NCBI RefSeq assembly: GCF_002878395.1
Contig: NC_061115.1
Location: 219,360,542 to 219,424,541, forward strand
Reading direction: 5' to 3'
Origin: Capsicum annuum
Taxonomy: Eukaryota > Streptophyta > Magnoliopsida > Solanales > Solanaceae
DNA: 64,000 bases
The notes under the pieces were generated by a model. It did no database searches and had not been told where the DNA came from. It was given only the letters and a program-made list of their open reading frames with translations. Positions 11,829 through 21,867 of this stretch are shown here, in pieces. Numbering within the stretch: position 1 is the stretch's first letter; each line of letters opens with the position of its first letter. Made by a program: the position numbers and the translations under genes.

Positions 11829-13022
11829 TGTTAGATTTTTGCCCCGATTTTCTTACCAAATTTAAGTTTTGCTTTTTCTTGTAAGGAAAATAAAAGTAAC
11901 TATTAATACTCTTACTTTTCTTGAAACGAAAATATAAAACTTTTTCATATTTGACTAACCTCTTTCTTGGAGGAAAGGTTTTGGACATCTATAAATAGAA
12001 GACCCCTTTCTCATACAATAACATAGTAGCATCCACAATGTAGCCGTTTAAAGAGTCTCGTTTAGGGAGAGATTATCTCCCAATAGTTTTTAATGTTGTT
12101 TTTATATTAGTTTTCAATATGTAGGTCACTTGACCAAATTACATCAATAATATGTTTTTAGTATATTTTTCTTTGTCGTCTGAATTATCACCACGATAGT
12201 TTGCAACTAGTAGCTTCCGCATGACGCCCTCTCGATTTCGAACCCAACAAGTGGTATCAGAGACTGCGATTCAAAGGTCCAGTGGTTTGGTAAAACGAGG
12301 TTGAAGACAAGTTCACGACGGTTCAAACCGATTTGCAATCATTTTGATGATAATGAGGATTTTGGTCGAACTACATGTGGAGAACAAGTTTCAACCATAT
12401 TTTCAATATTCCTGTTGCTGCATCTTTAAAAATAGAAATAAAATATTACTTTTAAATCAATTTTTAACCTTCATATTTTAAACCTTATTTTTAACCATGG
12501 CAAGCAACAGTTATGAAGATTATATCAAGAACAAAGTTCATGCATGTGATGTGAAGAAGGTGGATCAAGTGAAGAAAATCAAGCCAAAAAGGGGAGATTT
12601 GTTGGGATTTTTGCCCCGATTTTCTTACCAAATTTAAGTTTTACTTTTTCTTGTAAGGAAAATAAAAATAACTATTAATACTTTTACTTTTCCTGAAAGG
12701 AAAATATAAAACTTTTTCATATTTGGCTAACCTCTTTATTGGAGGAAAGGTTTTGGACATCTATAAATAGAAGGGCCTCTTCTCATACAATAAAACAGTA
12801 GCATCCACAATGTAGTCGTTTAAAGAGACTCGTTTAGGGGGAGATTTTCTCCCAATAGTTTTTAATGTTTTTTTGATATTAGTTTCCAATATGTAGGTCA
12901 CTTGACCAAATTACATCAATAATATGTTTTTTAGTATGTTTTTCTTTGTCATCTGAATTATCAACACGATACTTTGCAAGTAATAGCTTCCACATGACTC
13001 CCTCTCGATTTCGAACCCAACA
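11829..13022 (+). mobile_element. Complete small LTR element (TRIM-like, copia-type ends)
   Basis: LTRs at 11829-12249 (421 bp) and 12600-13022 (423 bp) begin TGTTRG and end CCCAACA. The exact 5-bp duplication GCGTT flanks the element (11824-11828 and 13023-13027). The primer-binding site TGGTATCAGAGA begins at 12252, and a polypurine tract AAAAAGGGGAGA lies just before the right LTR. The internal region is only 350 bp. It holds a short ORF at about 12498-12600 that looks like the first residues of a copia-type gag. No other coding region exists, so it depends on a partner element. Confidence 0.92.
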
Positions 13023-13027
13023 GCGTT

Positions 13028-13870
13028 GAATATAATGCAAAAATGAATAATAATAATAATTAATACGATAATTGAAAATAATAATTTCATATCATGTGAC
13101 AAACAGATATAACTTTGATTAAATGAATCTAAAGAATTGATAAACAACATCATGAAGTTATTTTAACTAACCTATATATAGTGCATGATTAATAAATTGT
13201 TGTATACAATGTGACAAACAGATTTAGCTTAAGATTGCACGAATCAAAAGAATTGATCAACAACATCGCATGGGGTTAAAATAAAACTTGAAAATATAAA
13301 GATAACACATTATACACATACCTAATGTTCTTTCATATACAAAACATTGCTATGTATATGGGTTAAAATACACACAATTTGTCTCGTCTAATCGAGTTAT
13401 ATCATAACTGTACTTTAAAAAAGTTAAATTGCGATATAATTTATCGTGTTTACGTCTTAAGATATAATTTATTTTTAATGAATATTTACATGTCATAATT
13501 GCGATATTTGTAGTTTTCAAGAACGACTATTACTAAAAGTAAAAAACAAAAAAAAAAACTAATTAACTTTATCTTGAATTCGATCTTAACTATGACTCAT
13601 TTCGTTGCGATATTTTGTAGTTTTCCAGTGGTAAATTAATGTTTTCGTTGATTAACTAACTATATGCATTTTTGTTGTATTTCTTCTATCGCTTAAGGAT
13701 CGGAGACATTTACTCATTTCATTTCAAATTATTAGGTGTACCATTTTATTTTGCTAAAATGAAAAAGAAGAATGGAATAATATGAGTAAGGCCTTATTAT
13801 TAAGTTTTACTACATGCATCCATGCTATGGGACAAAGTCCCTGCATAAATGCATTATACATTACATTACA
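13028..13870. repeat. AT-rich intergenic DNA with a partial tandem duplication
   Basis: Two related ~70-bp blocks (about 13083-13152 and 13208-13278), both starting ATGTGACAAACAGAT, form a diverged tandem duplication with a ~125-bp period. Around 13715-13795 an imperfect inverted repeat ending TACTCATTTCATTT / GAATGGAATAATATGAGTA looks like a degraded Stowaway-type MITE. No gene was found. Confidence 0.5.
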
Positions 13871-14518
13871 TTACATAGAGTAATAGATGTAGGCATCATA
13901 ATATGACGAGATCATGCTAGCTTCTGCTGCCTTTACAATTCTATCATCCAGTTTGAACAGAAAGGGCTTTGGGTTGTCTTGTGAGACAACCAAACGATGA
14001 TATCCACCTTGTAGGAGTAGGACGACGGCAATGTCTTCGCAAATATCTTCAATGATACAGAACACCACCTATAGGCATAATTTGGAACCAACTGCTCACA
14101 TCGTTGGGATTTCCCAACTTTGCACCTGTGCTTATGGTGTGTGGAAGTTTTGAATTAAGGTTGTCGACCTTCCACACGGATAGGTTCGAACACAAAGGAT
14201 AATCTAAATAGAATTGGATGTTTACCGGAGACGACACCACAATCTTTTCCTGTTTAGGTTTAAAATAAACCATGAAACCATCTTCACTACTGATGTAGGA
14301 CAAGTAGTGTTTTTTGTTGTTGATCACAAGGAAAAGCAAGGCTTACACCTCCACCGTCCATAGGGCTGTTGGACGGAGTTATCCAGTACCTATTAATGGC
14401 TTGCGTTGAGGGGTTTGCCATTAGTATCGACTACATCGCCTATCAATAGTTGGTTGAAGGGAGCTGACAAGGGAAGGAATATTATTGCAAGGAAAAGAAA
14501 GAGTAATATGGTCTTCAT
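13871..14518 (-). pseudogene. Kunitz-type proteinase inhibitor (miraculin-like) pseudogene
   Basis: The minus-strand start at 14518 opens a hydrophobic signal peptide (MKTILLFLFLAIIFLPLSA) and then the Kunitz opening DTNGKPLNAS. A frameshift follows; the sequence continues in another frame with NRYWITPS and GGGVSLAFPC, hits stops near 14300, and continues again with a typical VWKVDN...TGAKLGNPN...WFQI stretch (about 14200-14070). After another frameshift comes VVFC and a C-terminal YHRLVVSQDNPKPFLFK region. The order matches the soybean trypsin inhibitor family at about its usual length, but at least two frameshifts and internal stops rule out a full product. A TATA-like AATAAATAGA lies about 55 bp upstream of the start. 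Confidence 0.82.
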
Positions 14519-15127
14519 CTTTACGGATGTTAATTTGTTTTGATGATTATTTGTATATCGCTAACCTCTTCTATTTATTGATACACAAGATTAAATGTTT
14601 TGCTCTAATTTATGTGAACCATCATCCACGTTTAATTTGTTTCTTTTTACTAAATGATTGACATATTCGTACAAAAATTATACTTAATATGTTTTTATCA
14701 CAAGTATAATTTTTCGGAAAATGAGTATACCTAAAATAGATGTGGACAAGTCATTTACTTCATCTGCTCATGTTACTTGTTCACTATTTTTAAAGATAGA
14801 TTTTCACTTTTACCTCTAACTTTTAATATATCAAGAAAAGACAATTATTTTGTATATATACTATTATATCAACATTATTTCAATGATGAAACATGCATTT
14901 CAAAGAATAAAATGAAGATGAAGATTTACATCATTTTTTAATATGATGATATATTCCAATTTTTTTTTTAATATATTCCAAATTTCATATGCATTAGCAG
15001 TTGGCTTCTACTTTACCAAGTTAAACAAATGAAAGCGTGTGCTTTCTGCGCACTTGTTTTATTTCTTATCACGACGAAAACATACCCACTGTATTCCCAT
15101 AAAGTATATGTAATCAATATTACTATC
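14519..15127. other. AT-rich intergenic DNA
   Basis: Nothing beyond the promoter-proximal part of the Kunitz pseudogene was recognised. Confidence 0.4.
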
Positions 15128-15227
15128 TCAGATTAAGTAGATCGTGAGGTTGTTTTCGATAGACCCTCGACTGGTCAGGATAGATAATAGTACAACAAAT
15201 AAAAAAAATATAAAAGCACACAACTGT
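15128..15227 (-). repeat. TS/RTE-type tail fragment next to the scaffold gap
   Basis: On the minus strand, the GAGGGTCTATCGAAAACAACC-like block is the TS/RTE tail core, diverged and truncated. It lies directly before the N gap. Confidence 0.6.
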
Positions 15228-15249
15228 AGACACCTAATTTCGTCCCTCT

Positions 15250-15349
15250 NNNNNNNNNNNNNNNNNNNNNNNNNNNNNNNNNNNNNNNNNNNNNNNNNNN
15301 NNNNNNNNNNNNNNNNNNNNNNNNNNNNNNNNNNNNNNNNNNNNNNNNN
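15250..15349. other. Assembly gap (100 N)
   Basis: Exactly 100 N, the usual placeholder for a gap of unknown size. It abuts an AT-rich tandem array, which is the likely reason the assembly broke. Confidence 0.99.
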
Positions 15350-15795
15350 ACTATATATATAGTTATATACTAATTTATAAAATATATACACACGTATACG
15401 TTAAATATATACTACTTTAGAAGATATATACACACATATACGTACAATTCAATATATGTACAACTTTAAATAAAATATACTACAATATATATACCCTACA
15501 ATATTTACAGACACTATATATATAGTTATATACTAATTTATAAAACATATACACTACAACTTCGTAACATCTACATTGTACAACATATATACGTCTATAG
15601 AAGATATATACACATATATACGTATCATTCAATATATATGTACTACTTTAAATAAAATATACTACAGTATATATATACTACAATATATAATTATCTATAT
15701 AGTTATATATTAATTTATAAAACATATACACATATATAAGTTAAATATATACGTTTATAGAAGATATATATACACATATATAAATTAATAATACT
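15350..15795. repeat. AT-rich tandem array, unit about 170-190 bp
   Basis: Blocks starting CTATATATATAGTTATATACTAATTTATAAAA recur at about 15351, 15513 and 15692. Each is followed by the same series of TATAC/ATACAC motifs and AACTTTAAATAAAATATACTAC. About 2.6 copies are visible; more may be hidden in the gap. Confidence 0.75.
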
Positions 15796-15849
15796 TGACA
15801 GTAAATTAATAATATATTAAAACTAAGTTATATTTAAATCCAATTTCAA

Positions 15850-16015
15850 AAAAAAAAACTTAACCGGGTCGGGCCGGTTAACCGTCGGGCCCTAACCGGA
15901 CTTGGTCCGGGCCAGGTTAACCGGGCCCAAATCAATAAAATAACCTAGGGCTTATCGGGCCGGGTCAAACCGGGCCGGTTTTTGTAAGTGGCCCGGCCCG
16001 TTTGACACCCTTAGT
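15850..16015. mobile_element. GC-rich end of a hAT-like element (tentative)
   Basis: Runs of CCGGGCC/GGCCCGG motifs end in GTTTGACACCCTTAG, the kind of terminus seen in plant hAT non-autonomous elements. The partner end and an 8-bp duplication were not found; they may lie in the gap. Confidence 0.35.
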
Positions 16016-16042
16016 GTATATACACATAGTTCAAAGCTTCGA

Positions 16043-16371
16043 GTTGACTCTAGTACCGAGTTCGGTTGAGTTCGCAAAACGAGCATGATAATAACAAGAA
16101 TGCAGGAGCGTTGACTCTAGTACCGAGTTCGGTTGAGTTCGCAAAACGAGCATGATAATAACAAGAATGCAGGAGCCAAAAGTGCATATGATGATTAAAG
16201 TCAATAGGTCCGGAATGATAATAATGTGTGTTTATATACACATGTTCGGGGCTTCGAGTTGACCCTAGTACTGAGTTTGGTTGAATCCGTAAAATAAAAT
16301 AACACATTTTCTGGCTTCGAGTTGACCCTAGTACTGAGTTTGGTTGAATCCGCAAAATAAAATAAATTAAT
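16043..16371. repeat. Tandem repeats in the 3' flank of the tRNA gene
   Basis: Two identical 67-bp units (16043-16109 and 16110-16176) start GTTGACTCTAGTACCGAG. Two related 63-bp units (from 16258 and 16321) start GTTGACCCTAGTACTGAG. The last unit runs to the 3' end of the tRNA gene. All four are preceded by or contain GCTTCGA. They lie downstream of the tRNA in its transcription direction. Confidence 0.85.
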
Positions 16372-16445
16372 CGACCACAGTGGGAGTCGAACCCACGACC
16401 TTTTGATCCGAAGTCAAACGCGCTAATCCACTGCGCTATGCGGTC
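16372..16445 (-). tRNA. tRNA-Arg (anticodon UCG)
   Basis: The minus-strand 74-nt sequence folds as a full cloverleaf: acceptor stem GACCGCA/TGTGGTC, D arm GCGC...GCGC, anticodon loop CTTCGGA (anticodon TCG) on a TTTGA/TCAAA stem, T arm GTGGG-TTCGACT-CCCAC, discriminator G. The A box (TAGCGCAGTGG) and B box (GGTTCGACTCC) are intact. There is no intron and no encoded CCA, as expected of a nuclear eukaryotic tRNA gene. It should read CGA codons. TTTAAATT and a short T/A-rich context follow, but no clean T-run terminator lies directly after the gene. Confidence 0.93.
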
Positions 16446-17213
16446 TTCGTGTTGCAAAGTAATAATAACTTAAATTTCAATACATCAAGTTCAACAAAAT
16501 TTTAAAATAAATAAATAAGAAAAAGTTTACAATGTATCTAAATAAATTATAAAAGTAGGTTTAGACGATGTTCAATCATTTTGATCTAGATGAATAATTT
16601 ACTATATGACGATTCATATTAATTAACCATCAATAACTTGTACAATTACTGGTAATATTAATATATTACTTTACGAAATCGTGGAATACACGACTCACAG
16701 GGGCGGACCTACGTGCAAATATTTGGTGCTCCCGCGCCTATTAGATTCGATACAAATTAGATATAATTATATAAGAAATTTATAAATATTGATGTAGGAT
16801 GAAAAAAAGCACTCTTAAAACCAAAAAGATAGTTGAATGCTTTGACTTTCCAGCGGGACCTTAAAGTTATTTTAGGTGTCAATATATGTGTTCGAACTTC
16901 CCAAACATCCATAGTTCCTAAATCTTGATCTGACACTGACGTCGACTCAATATATATGCGCAATGAATTCGTTGAGAAACTAAAGGTAAAATAACGAATT
17001 AAATACAGCCCAACCCTTGGAACATACTACAGTCTCAAGTGGTGAAGAGCCAACATCAAGGTGTCAAACCTTCCCGTCAATGTGAGCTCTGGGGAAGATC
17101 AGTCTGTTATCCGTTGAACAACGGCCCTTCCACTCGAAACCTTCAGATCACTAAGGCTAACTTTTATCTCTACTCGATGAGTGAATCTTGAGATCAAACT
17201 CCCTTCTGCCTTT

Positions 17214-17244
<31 letters not shown>

Positions 17245-17956
17245 AAGATAGGGACAAAAGGGATAGGGTAAAATTTTTTGTTTGATTTTTGGTGTGTGAG
17301 CCCTATTAAATCCACCACTTTGCACCTCTTACTCACTGAATTTACTGACACAAATTATGACATATTATTTTTTATTTTTTACTTTTTTTTCTACTTATTA
17401 TTTAGTATATTATTATACTTAACAATGTTTGTGTGATCTTGTTCACATTATCGATCTCTAGTTCGAATAAAAAAGAAAGGTTATCGAGGATCAATTCGTA
17501 ACAACCTCTCCAAGTTGTGTACGTCTAGCCCTCAAATTTCGCGTATGAAATTATGTTGAATGTATTATTGTTATTATTGAATCAGTATAGATTTCTTATG
17601 CTCGTGTAAATCGTTCGAAATTGAACTCGTTAGAGGGATTTTGTGTGCGTAAATTGTTTGAGATCGATGATATGACCAGACGATAAATCCCAAAAAGAAC
17701 GAAAATGGGAATTTCCACATCCGAAAGTCGAAAAAATTGTATTTACACTCGATATTAAGGTAGGGATTAAAGTCAATCAAGTAAAAAGAAGAAGCCAAGT
17801 ACACAAGATACGTGTTATCAAAAATAAATAAATGGCACGCCAAATCGCGTATCTCTATTATCATATTTTGAACTCGAAATCTTTAGTTAAAAGAAAAAAA
17901 AAAATCCATCTCTCTATAAAGTACGCACTTGATCATGCTATCTTTCCATTCAAAAA
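16446..17956. repeat. Intergenic DNA with GGGGCGGA-type repeat
   Basis: From about 16699 (GGGGCGGACCTACG) to 16940 this is a repeat also found at about 23300-23495: both share TTAGATATAATTATATAAGAAA, the AGCAC...AAAAAGATA block and TCAATATATGTGTTYGAAC. A 24-bp A run is at about 17217-17240. No gene is supported; the ORFs here lack family features. Confidence 0.55.
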
Positions 17957-18554
17957 TTGAAGGTGGCGGAGATGCGGATGTTGCGTTGGATGTGTGGGCT
18001 TACTAGGGGTGATAAGGTTAGGAATGAGACTGTCCGAGAGAAGGTTGGTGTGGCTTCGGTGGAGGACAAAATGCGGGAAGTTCGGCTGAGATGGTTCTGG
18101 CATGTGATGAGGAGGGGCACGGATGCCCCAGTTCGTAGATGTGAGAGGTTAGCTTTGGGTGGTTTCAGGCCGGGTAGGGGTAGACCGAAGAAATATTGGA
18201 GAGAGATCATTAGACGTGACATAGAGCAGTTACAGCTTACTGAGGACATTAGAGGACGCGAATTAGGATAGAAGGCTAGTGCATGTGGGAGGGTCGTAGT
18301 TAGTTATTAGGGGAGCGTCGGGGTGGGGGTGCCTTTGGTTCGTTAGCGTAGGGTATTACTCTGTGGGTGTCTTATTTCTGTTGTTCCATCTTGTTTCCTG
18401 TTTTTATTATGAATTTGTTTATTACTCATTGTCTTGAGCCGGGAGTCTATCGGAAACAGCCTTGCTACTTTTCCAGAGGTAATGATATGAACTGCGTACA
18501 TCTTACCCTCCTTAGACCTCACTGTGTGAGAATACACTGGATTTGTTGTTGTAG
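17957..18554 (+). mobile_element. 5'-truncated RTE-type LINE, 3' end with TS-like tail
   Basis: The frame 17957-18271 (104 residues) encodes the C-terminus of RTE-clade LINE reverse transcriptases: an MLRWMCG start, a [16 protein letters not shown] block and a [11 protein letters not shown] block, ending in a natural stop. The 3' UTR continues with GTCTTATTTCTGTTGTTCC, then the block TTGAGCCGGGAGTCTATCGG through ACACTGGATTTGTTGTTG, which is the same tail carried by the TS-type SINE copies in the window. The RT fingers/palm are missing, so it is a dead 5' truncation, as is usual for LINEs. Confidence 0.85.
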
Positions 18555-19890
18555 AATACTCGAAGCTTGTATTTATTGAATTAATAAACATATAATATAT
18601 GTGTACATATAATCTTTTAATGATTAATTAACATGAATTATTTTTATTTTATTAAATTATTTAGTTATTATAAATTTATATAATTTAATATAAACATAAA
18701 TATTTCAATTTTCAGACAGTACACTGTCCACCACATGTGATGTGAGTATAAATGTACCTGTCTATTATTTGAGATGCAACTAATTTCACATGCTTCATTA
18801 ATTTTTCCAGCCCCCCACCCTACCCCTACCCCTCGCCCCGCCCCACCCCACCCACCTCTTAATTTATTTATTTTTGTTTAACAGTTAACAGCTGTGAACT
18901 TATATTTATTGCCCTCACCCTCCCATCTCTTGTATTAATTGTATGTATAATTTTCTTTTCTCTGTAGTTATTACTCTAATAAATATTTTCCTAATCAAAA
19001 TATTTTATTTCTCGAGAGTTAAATTAAGAAAATCAATTATATTTAAATTTTTTACTTTAAAATGACCGATATTGAATAATTTCTGAAATTTTTAAATCGA
19101 CGAGTTGCTAGACGAGACAAGGGAAATCCCGATTCCGTCATTGTTACAGTATTGCCTATACTAATTAACTATTGATAAATGAAAAGTTCAAGAAATAATG
19201 TATTTGTATTATTGTTCAATTATGAAAATAATAGAAGAGTGAACACTAATTAATAAATAACTACTTAATTTGATTTTTAATGAAAGTTTCCACTATAAAT
19301 AATATAGCAAGGATCTAGGTTAAGTTGCAATTTACATTTTACAACAATAAAATTGGTTATTATTAAATGCAAAATCAATTATTTGAACTTTTTGTTAGGC
19401 AAAGGACAGACATTATAACAACAAAATGAAGTTATATGAACATCATATTATGTTATATTAATATTGACAAGATTAACATTTTGTTTCTGTAAATAGAAGT
19501 AAAATTGGCTAAGAATGGAAATATAAAAAATTACACATCTTAAATTATTGGAGTAAACAACCTTTTTTGAATTTTTATTTTTCTCATAATTTATGGACCT
19601 TTTAGATCACGATAATCTAAAAAATCTACTTGAACAAACTGAAGAAAATATTAGATCATGGTTTAAAATTATTTAAAATATTCAAACGTTAGATGAAAGT
19701 CTAATATTTTGTCTATAAAAATCGAAAAACATGTGAGCAAATTAAATAATAGATAAAACTTTAATTTATTCGCACATGATATTTATTCCAAGCACTTAAC
19801 TATGATCAATTAATATGTTTTTTTGTCTTAATAAATCACTCAATTATAATAAGTTCACACGATTTAGTAGTTGAACATCGAGTGTGAATA
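18555..19890. other. AT-rich intergenic DNA
   Basis: No gene or clear element was recognised. A C-rich stretch of CCCCACCC/CCCCTACCCC type lies at about 18810-18860. Confidence 0.4.
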
Positions 19891-19906
19891 AATATTTTTC
19901 TACATA

Positions 19907-20110
19907 CCAATAGCAATGGTGGTGCAGCGGAAAGGGGCTTGCCCCAACCTACCCAGAGGTCGAGGGTTCGACCCTGGGTATGGACAAACACTCTGTTGGG
20001 AGCTCTCTCCCCCCCAAATGGGACCCGACGCGAGGCGAATCCGGATATAGTCGGACTCCTAAAAAAGCGGGTACAGGACACCGGGTGATTTAAACCAAAA
20101 AAAATATATG
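19907..20110 (+). mobile_element. tRNA-derived SINE (family A, copy 1)
   Basis: An A-box-like GGTGGTGCAGCGG and a B box GGTTCGACCC sit about 45 bp apart at the 5' end, followed by a body with GGGAGCTCTC and CGGGTACAGGACACCGGG and an A-rich tail. The flanks carry a ~15-bp target duplication (ATATTTTTCTACATA at 19892-19906 and 20112-20126). The copy at 40984-41174 aligns throughout. This is a Solanaceae-type SINE with a tRNA head; I do not assign a published subfamily name. Confidence 0.85.
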
Positions 20111-20213
20111 TATATTTTTCTACATATTATATGTTAAATTCTTAAGCTTTTTTCGTTGATCAACAATCAACCAAAGTGCTCGATTTATATTTCTTCACAT
20201 TCATACAGACTCT

Positions 20214-20900
20214 ATGAAGTTAAGTTATAGAGATAAGTATCCAGTACCTCCTCAAACTATAATCAAAATTGCTATGACGAACTCTAACTTCACAGGAGTC
20301 CTATATTACCCTCCTGAATTCAATTTTAGCGTATTTTTATCACCTTTTTGTGCTGACGTGACATTTTTATTACATAAAAAGAGACCTATGTCAGCGAAAA
20401 AGGTTGACAAAAAATGTCACTTCATCTAAGAAGAAAGATAAAAATACACTAAAATTTAGTTCAGGAGGTAATAGGATCCCCGTAAATTTAAAGTGTGCCG
20501 TAACAAATTTAATCATAGTTTAGGGGATATTAGATGTTCTACTCTAAGTTATATTGACCAAAATCCTTTACTATGATCAAAGTTGTGTTAGGACAAATTC
20601 TAACTTCACAGGGGTCTTATTATCCACCCCCACCCCCAACCTCTTCCGAACTCAATTTTAGCATATTTTTGTCTCCTTTTTGTACTGACATGACATCTTT
20701 ATTATATAAAATGGACCCACGTCAGCTAAAAAGGTTGACAAAAGATGTCATGTCAGCTAAAAAGAATGATAAAAATATACTAAAATGTAGTTCTAGAGGG
20801 TAATAGGACTCATGCAAAATTAAAATATATCGTAACAAATTTGATCATAGTTAAGTGAATACAAGATGTTTTACACTAAGTTATATTGACCAAAATCCTT
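20214..20900 (+). repeat. Tandem pair of a ~340-bp repeat
   Basis: Two copies (about 20236-20575 and 20576-20900) share CTAACTTCACAGG, CAATTTTAGC, the GTCAGCTAAAAAGGTTGACAAAA segment, GGTAATAGGA, and the end AAGTTATATTGACCAAAATCC. A more decayed relative is at 25395-25610. The ORFs within are accidental. The length and lack of coding fit a MITE-like family duplicated in tandem. Confidence 0.75.
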
Positions 20901-21867
20901 TCTTTTCTTGCACAAAATACCATGCATGCAGTTATATAAATGTTGATTTGAAGTCAACATTTTTATGCTGTATTGTTTTGTTTTGTCTAAGTCTTAATTA
21001 ATTTTTTTCTGTCCAAATTTAATGAATATTAGGAGGTAGTTGTAAGGATACTTTACTCCCAACTATCTTAGTCATAATAATAACATATAGTACATTTTCC
21101 ACCGTTTTCCCATCCCATCTTTTTCATCCATATGTAGAAATGAATTTTAAGTCAAATATATAATTAATAATATAATATATTTTTATATTACAAAAAAATA
21201 TTGGTATATATGAAATTTATTGCAAATCTATCCCTAAGAATTATCAATGAAATTCTGATAATTAACGAGAATTGTTTGTCACTAATTCCTATTTTTCTAG
21301 TGATTTAATATGTTACGTCAGATTTAAGATCGTAAATTTTAAAAATCTTCATTTATTTCATAAACTCCATATCTATTCGAATCATATCACATAATAAAAC
21401 ATACATGCAACCACATTTTAAATAATTTGATCAATTATGTAAATAATTTCACACACAATATTATTAACTTACATAACTACATATTCCTTTTTAAAAAAAA
21501 TGGACCACTTGATTTCTGTATTTACATTGAGCTTCGATTAAAGAGAAAATCAAATGCGTCCTATTTAGATTTTTACTAATTTTTGCCGACTTAAATATGA
21601 TACTTCTGATTAAAAAAAAAAAAACAAGAATTTTATACATTCGAGACGATCATTAATATATAATATGCTATTATTATTGTCTTACTTGCATTTAACACCC
21701 ATAGTTTTTTTTTTTTGTTGAAAATGTGCCTTATTAATTATTCTCCTATCCCCCCACCTACAATTTCAAGCTTTCTTCTCCTTTTTATACTCAAAAAATT
21801 TCTCATTTTTGTATCAAACATACACAAAAAAAAAAATATTGAGAAAAAAAAAATCTTTTTTGTTCCA
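20901..21867. promoter_or_regulatory. Upstream region of the CYP77A gene
   Basis: AT-rich intergenic DNA leading to the P450 start. A weak TATA-like CTTTTTATACTC lies at about 21780, roughly 90 bp before the ATG, and the leader is A- and C-rich. An in-frame upstream ATG at 21715 would add 51 residues with no family resemblance. Confidence 0.4.

Noticed and set aside
15128..15391. ORFs spanning the N gap
   Set aside because: The translation crosses 100 unknown bases and has no family features.
16050..16457. 135-residue minus-strand ORF
   Set aside because: It reads through the tRNA-Arg gene and its tandem repeats; no protein features.
21715..21867. N-terminal extension of CYP77A from the ATG at 21715
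   Set aside because: It adds 51 Ser/Pro/Lys-rich residues before the membrane anchor, unlike any P450 N-terminus; the ATG at 21868 fits the family.
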